Part shown: piece after piece, positions 5,530-7,679 of the stretch
Layout of the letters: each line of letters starts with the position of its first letter
Position numbering within the stretch: the first letter of the stretch is position 1
Source of the DNA: Deltaproteobacteria bacterium
GTDB lineage: Bacteria > Myxococcota_A > Polyangia > Haliangiales > Haliangiaceae
Reading direction: 5' to 3'
Assembly: GCA_013813945.1 (NCBI GenBank)
Contig: JACCQV010000623.1
Location: forward strand, 1-7,679
DNA length: 7,679 nucleotides
Program-made: the position numbers and the translations under genes
Notes under the pieces: model-generated
Seen by the model: only the letters and a program-made list of their open reading frames with translations
What the model was told of the DNA's origin: nothing
The model's database searches: none

Positions 5530-6011
5530 TCCGCGGCCTGCACCACAGCGCCTATCGCTGCCGCGACTCCGAGGAGACGCGCCGGTTCTACGAGGACTTC
5601 CTCGGGCTCCCGCTCGTCAACGCGTTCCCGATCACCGAGACCAAGAGCGGGCGCGAGACGCACGTCCTTCATTCGTTCTATCGGATGGGTGACGGCTCGT
5701 GCCTCGCGTTCTTCGAGGCGCCAGACAGCCCGTTCGAGTTCAAGGACCAGCACGACTACGACCTCCACGTCGCCCTCGAGGTCGCGCCGGCTGTTCTCGA
5801 GCCGATGATCGAGAAGGCCAAAGCCGCCGGGATCGCGGTGCGCGGCGTCGCGGACCACAAGATGATCGATTCGATCTATCTGCGTGATCCGAACGGCTAC
5901 GTCATCGAGCTGACGGCGAAGCGTCCGGATCATGACGAGCAGATGGATCCGACGAAGAACTCGGCGCGGGAGAACCTCGACCGGTTTCAGCGCGACAAGC
6001 AACGCGCCTAG
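5526..6011 (+). CDS. VOC-superfamily protein (glyoxalase / extradiol dioxygenase type)
   Basis: This 161-residue protein has the two beta-alpha-beta-beta-beta modules of the vicinal oxygen chelate fold, which binds a divalent metal and acts in isomerisation, ring cleavage or thiol transfer. Module 1 starts GLHHSAYRCRDSEETRRFYED, followed by FLGLPLV, and ends LAFFEAPD. Module 2 starts DYDLHVALEV and ends RDPNGYVIELTAKRP. Candidate metal ligands are His7, Glu64, His81 and Glu128, all at the expected ends of strands. A charged C-terminal tail (DPTKNSARENLDRFQRDKQ) follows. GTG 5526 is chosen because it overlaps the upstream TGA (GTGA), implying translational coupling. GTG 5496 is in frame, would add 10 residues (MAEDQRARKP), and cannot be excluded. 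Substrate specificity is not readable. The GST remnant upstream and the ring-cleavage-type enzyme converging on it hint at electrophile or aromatic metabolism. Its stop shares CTAG with the opposite gene. Confidence 0.9.
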   Translation: MIRGLHHSAYRCRDSEETRRFYEDFLGLPLVNAFPITETKSGRETHVLHSFYRMGDGSCLAFFEAPDSPFEFKDQHDYDLHVALEVAPAVLEPMIEKAKAAGIAVRGVADHKMIDSIYLRDPNGYVIELTAKRPDHDEQMDPTKNSARENLDRFQRDKQRA

Positions 6012-7679
6012 CGAGTGAAATAGCTCGGGTGGCTGCCCCATGTGGCAGACCACTCGGGCAACCGGTGCGCGGCCCCCCACGGCGTCAGCACGGGAGACAG
6101 TGCCGACTCGAGCTGGAACCACAGCGAGTCGACGCCGAGCTGCACCGGCCGATCTGCTTCCGCATCGTTCAGGGTGCGGCTGTGCTCGACCGCGCGGGCG
6201 CTGACACCATAGGCGGTCAACGAGGGCGTCACGAACGATGCTCCCGGGCGAAACGGACTGCCCGGCTGCGCCGTCTCCCGGATGATGCCGTTGATCTCGG
6301 CCGTCACGTTGCGATGGAAGAACGGGGGGCGGAACGTGCCGGTCGTCGCGTCCCAGCGCGGCGGAAAGGTCACCAGATCGAGCGTGTGGGTTCCCTGCTC
6401 GTCGAGGGGCGCGGAGAGAACGGTGTGGATCGACGGATCGCCATGATCGAAGCGGACGTTCCCTGACGGAGAGAACGCCCCGAGGTCGTACACGAACGGC
6501 ACGAGGTTACCGTGCCAGCCGGCGACATCGAACGGCGAGTGATCCTGCGTGGCGACGTGCAGCGCACCGCCGAGCTTGCCGACGACCTCGAACCCCGGGG
6601 CGAGCCGATCCTCGAACCACGCCGCAGGCGCGCGGAAGTGGCGCGCATCCGCGAGTCCATTCGATCCGATCGGACCCCGATCCGGAAGCTGGAAGCGGCG
6701 GCCAAAGGCCTCGCCGACATAGCCGCGTGCCGCAGGCCCGTGGAGCAGCACGGAAAACACGATCCCGCGCGGGATGATCGCAAGCTGGCCGGGCGCCACC
6801 TCCAGCGCACCGAGCTCGGTCATCACGGTCAACGCGCCGAGCTCGGGCAGGATCAGCAGCTCGCCATCGGCGTTGTAGAGCGCGCGGCGCTCCATGCTGC
6901 GATTCGCCGCGTAGAGATGGAACGCGTAGCCACGGCGAAGTCGCGCGGATCCTGCGCCGCACACCGTGGTCAAGCCGTCCACGAAGTCGCGCTCGTCGGT
7001 TGGCAGCTCGAGCGGTGCGAAGCCACACAGGTTGATCTCGGGCGCACCGTCGAACGTCGCGCTGATCCGCGGCTGCACGAAGCCGAGGAGCTCGCGGCGC
7101 TGCGCTGATGGGCGCACGCGATACAGCCAGGTGCGGTGAGTGTCCGCGCGCGGTGTGGTGAAGCCGGTCGCGTTCAGCTGCTCGGCATAGAGGCCGTTGG
7201 GATGAAGACGGGGTGTGTTCTGGAGCGCAGGAACCGCCCCCTCGATCGCCTGCGAGGTCAGCACGTTGCCAAACCCCGTCGCGCCCTCGCGAGCCGGCTC
7301 ACCGGTCAGCACGCTACGACCGCGGAGCCGTTGCGCGAGCGTGATCTCGTGCCGGTCGCCCTGCGTATCGACGACGTCGACGTTGGCGCCCGCCGCCCGA
7401 AACCACGCAGCGGTTGCTTCGAGGTCCGCACGCGCGATGAACCGGTCCGCCTCCGCTGCACCGAGGAGCACGGGAACGCCGGTGAGCGGCTGGCCCGCTG
7501 GCGCGGCCCACTCCGTGGACTGCCCGATCCGCGCTCCACACGGCGCGAACACGCCCGCCACCAGGCCCGGGAACCGCGCCGCCACCTCGAGCGCGAGACA
7601 CGCGCCCTGCGAGAACCCCGCGAGGACGATCGGAACAACCGAGACCGAGACCGAGCCCGAGCCCGAGCCCGACCCCGAA
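6008..7679 (-). CDS. hmgA: Alpha/beta-hydrolase fused to homogentisate 1,2-dioxygenase-like domain (5' end outside window)
   Basis: One open frame with no stop from base 7678 to 6008 (556 residues visible). Numbering is from the first in-frame GTG, 7585. The N-part is the C-terminal half of a carboxylesterase/phospholipase-type hydrolase: nucleophile elbow IVLAGFSQGACLAL (Ser at 7612-7610), then GAAEADRF (Asp47) and GDRHEIT (His79). From about residue 104 the sequence is homogentisate 1,2-dioxygenase, the tyrosine-degradation enzyme that opens homogentisate to maleylacetoacetate: GFGN, LYAEQLNATGFTTPRA, TWLYRVRP, ANRSMERRALYNADGELLILP, GPIGSNGLA, WHGNLVPFVYDL, FDHGDPSI (His381, catalytic base), FPPRW, FRPPFFHRNVTAE (iron ligands His424, Glu430). 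The third ligand, usually His in (S/T)xHGPD, is Tyr459 (TAYGVS). The dioxygenase part is full length (about 434 residues from GTG 7312). Activity on homogentisate is therefore uncertain. A separate start at 7312 lacks a ribosome-binding site and the hydrolase would lack a stop, so fusion is favoured. Confidence 0.9.
   Translation of the reverse strand, partial: SGSGSGSGSVSVSVVPIVLAGFSQGACLALEVAARFPGLVAGVFAPCGARIGQSTEWAAPAGQPLTGVPVLLGAAEADRFIARADLEATAAWFRAAGANVDVVDTQGDRHEITLAQRLRGRSVLTGEPAREGATGFGNVLTSQAIEGAVPALQNTPRLHPNGLYAEQLNATGFTTPRADTHRTWLYRVRPSAQRRELLGFVQPRISATFDGAPEINLCGFAPLELPTDERDFVDGLTTVCGAGSARLRRGYAFHLYAANRSMERRALYNADGELLILPELGALTVMTELGALEVAPGQLAIIPRGIVFSVLLHGPAARGYVGEAFGRRFQLPDRGPIGSNGLADARHFRAPAAWFEDRLAPGFEVVGKLGGALHVATQDHSPFDVAGWHGNLVPFVYDLGAFSPSGNVRFDHGDPSIHTVLSAPLDEQGTHTLDLVTFPPRWDATTGTFRPPFFHRNVTAEINGIIRETAQPGSPFRPGASFVTPSLTAYGVSARAVEHSRTLNDAEADRPVQLGVDSLWFQLESALSPVLTPWGAAHRLPEWSATWGSHPSYFTR
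7639..7679. repeat. Hexanucleotide tandem repeat inside the hydrolase part
   Basis: On the plus strand CCGAGM occurs five times without interruption (7639-7668), followed by CCGACC and CCGAA up to the window edge, nearly seven units. On the coding (minus) strand it gives alternating Ser-Gly then Ser-Val pairs leading into VVPIVLAGFSQG. Unit length is a multiple of three, so copy-number change keeps the frame. The array may continue beyond the window. Confidence 0.9.

Noticed and set aside
5334..6122. 262-codon minus-strand frame opposite the VOC gene
   Set aside because: No family motif is seen, and it crosses the ends of two genes with clear VOC and dioxygenase motifs; it also covers the GST remnant. 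A composition artefact.
7280..7312. Separate dioxygenase gene starting at GTG 7312
   Set aside because: The length would be right, but no Shine-Dalgarno or TANNNT box precedes it, and the hydrolase frame has no stop before it. A fusion is the simpler reading, though internal initiation cannot be fully excluded.

Overview
This is a GC-rich, tightly packed bacterial window. Several features suggest a Myxococcota-type (delta-proteobacterial) genome: very strong G/C preference at third codon positions, a PilT-family pilus ATPase paralogue with an N-terminal extension, a large soluble GAF-GAF-GAF histidine kinase, and TANNNT -10 boxes only 7-8 nt from start codons. This lineage call is an inference from style, not a marker-gene assignment. 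I found no rRNA, tRNA, CRISPR array or insertion sequence.

Layout. (1) 1-1237, minus: the 5' part of a PilT/PilU-type hexameric ATPase gene, with its C-terminus beyond the left edge. It carries an extra degenerate copy of the PilT N-terminal module and a proline-rich linker. (2) 1238-1414: divergent intergenic region with a 9-bp inverted repeat. (3) 1415-2188, plus: unrecognised membrane-anchored, charged helical protein. (4) 2263-4620, plus: cytoplasmic hybrid-less sensor histidine kinase with three GAF domains. (5) 4621-4819: intergenic, with a long-spaced inverted repeat and one doubtful small reading frame. (6) 4820-5392, plus: Sec-exported protein of unknown function. (7) 5371-5529: an 18-bp direct repeat, a leaderless-type promoter and a 30-codon remnant of a glutathione S-transferase gene. 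(8) 5526-6011, plus: vicinal-oxygen-chelate (VOC, glyoxalase/extradiol dioxygenase superfamily) protein, overlapping the remnant by GTGA. (9) 6008-7679, minus: a single reading frame joining an alpha/beta-hydrolase (carboxylesterase type, GFSQG nucleophile elbow) to a homogentisate 1,2-dioxygenase-like domain. Its 5' end is off the right edge.

The most unusual object is the hydrolase-dioxygenase fusion. It keeps the hydrolase Ser-Asp-His set and the dioxygenase base and two iron ligands (His, Glu), but the third iron-ligand histidine is tyrosine. It also has a hexanucleotide Ser-Gly/Ser-Val repeat just ahead of the nucleophile elbow. Its stop codon shares a CTAG with the convergent VOC gene. 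Second in interest are the GST remnant, which looks like a coupled leader peptide for the VOC gene, and the duplicated N-terminal module in the PilT paralogue. The genes do not form one pathway. The right-hand part (GST remnant, VOC, esterase, ring-cleavage dioxygenase) is consistent with aromatic or electrophile metabolism. The left-hand part concerns pilus motors and signalling.
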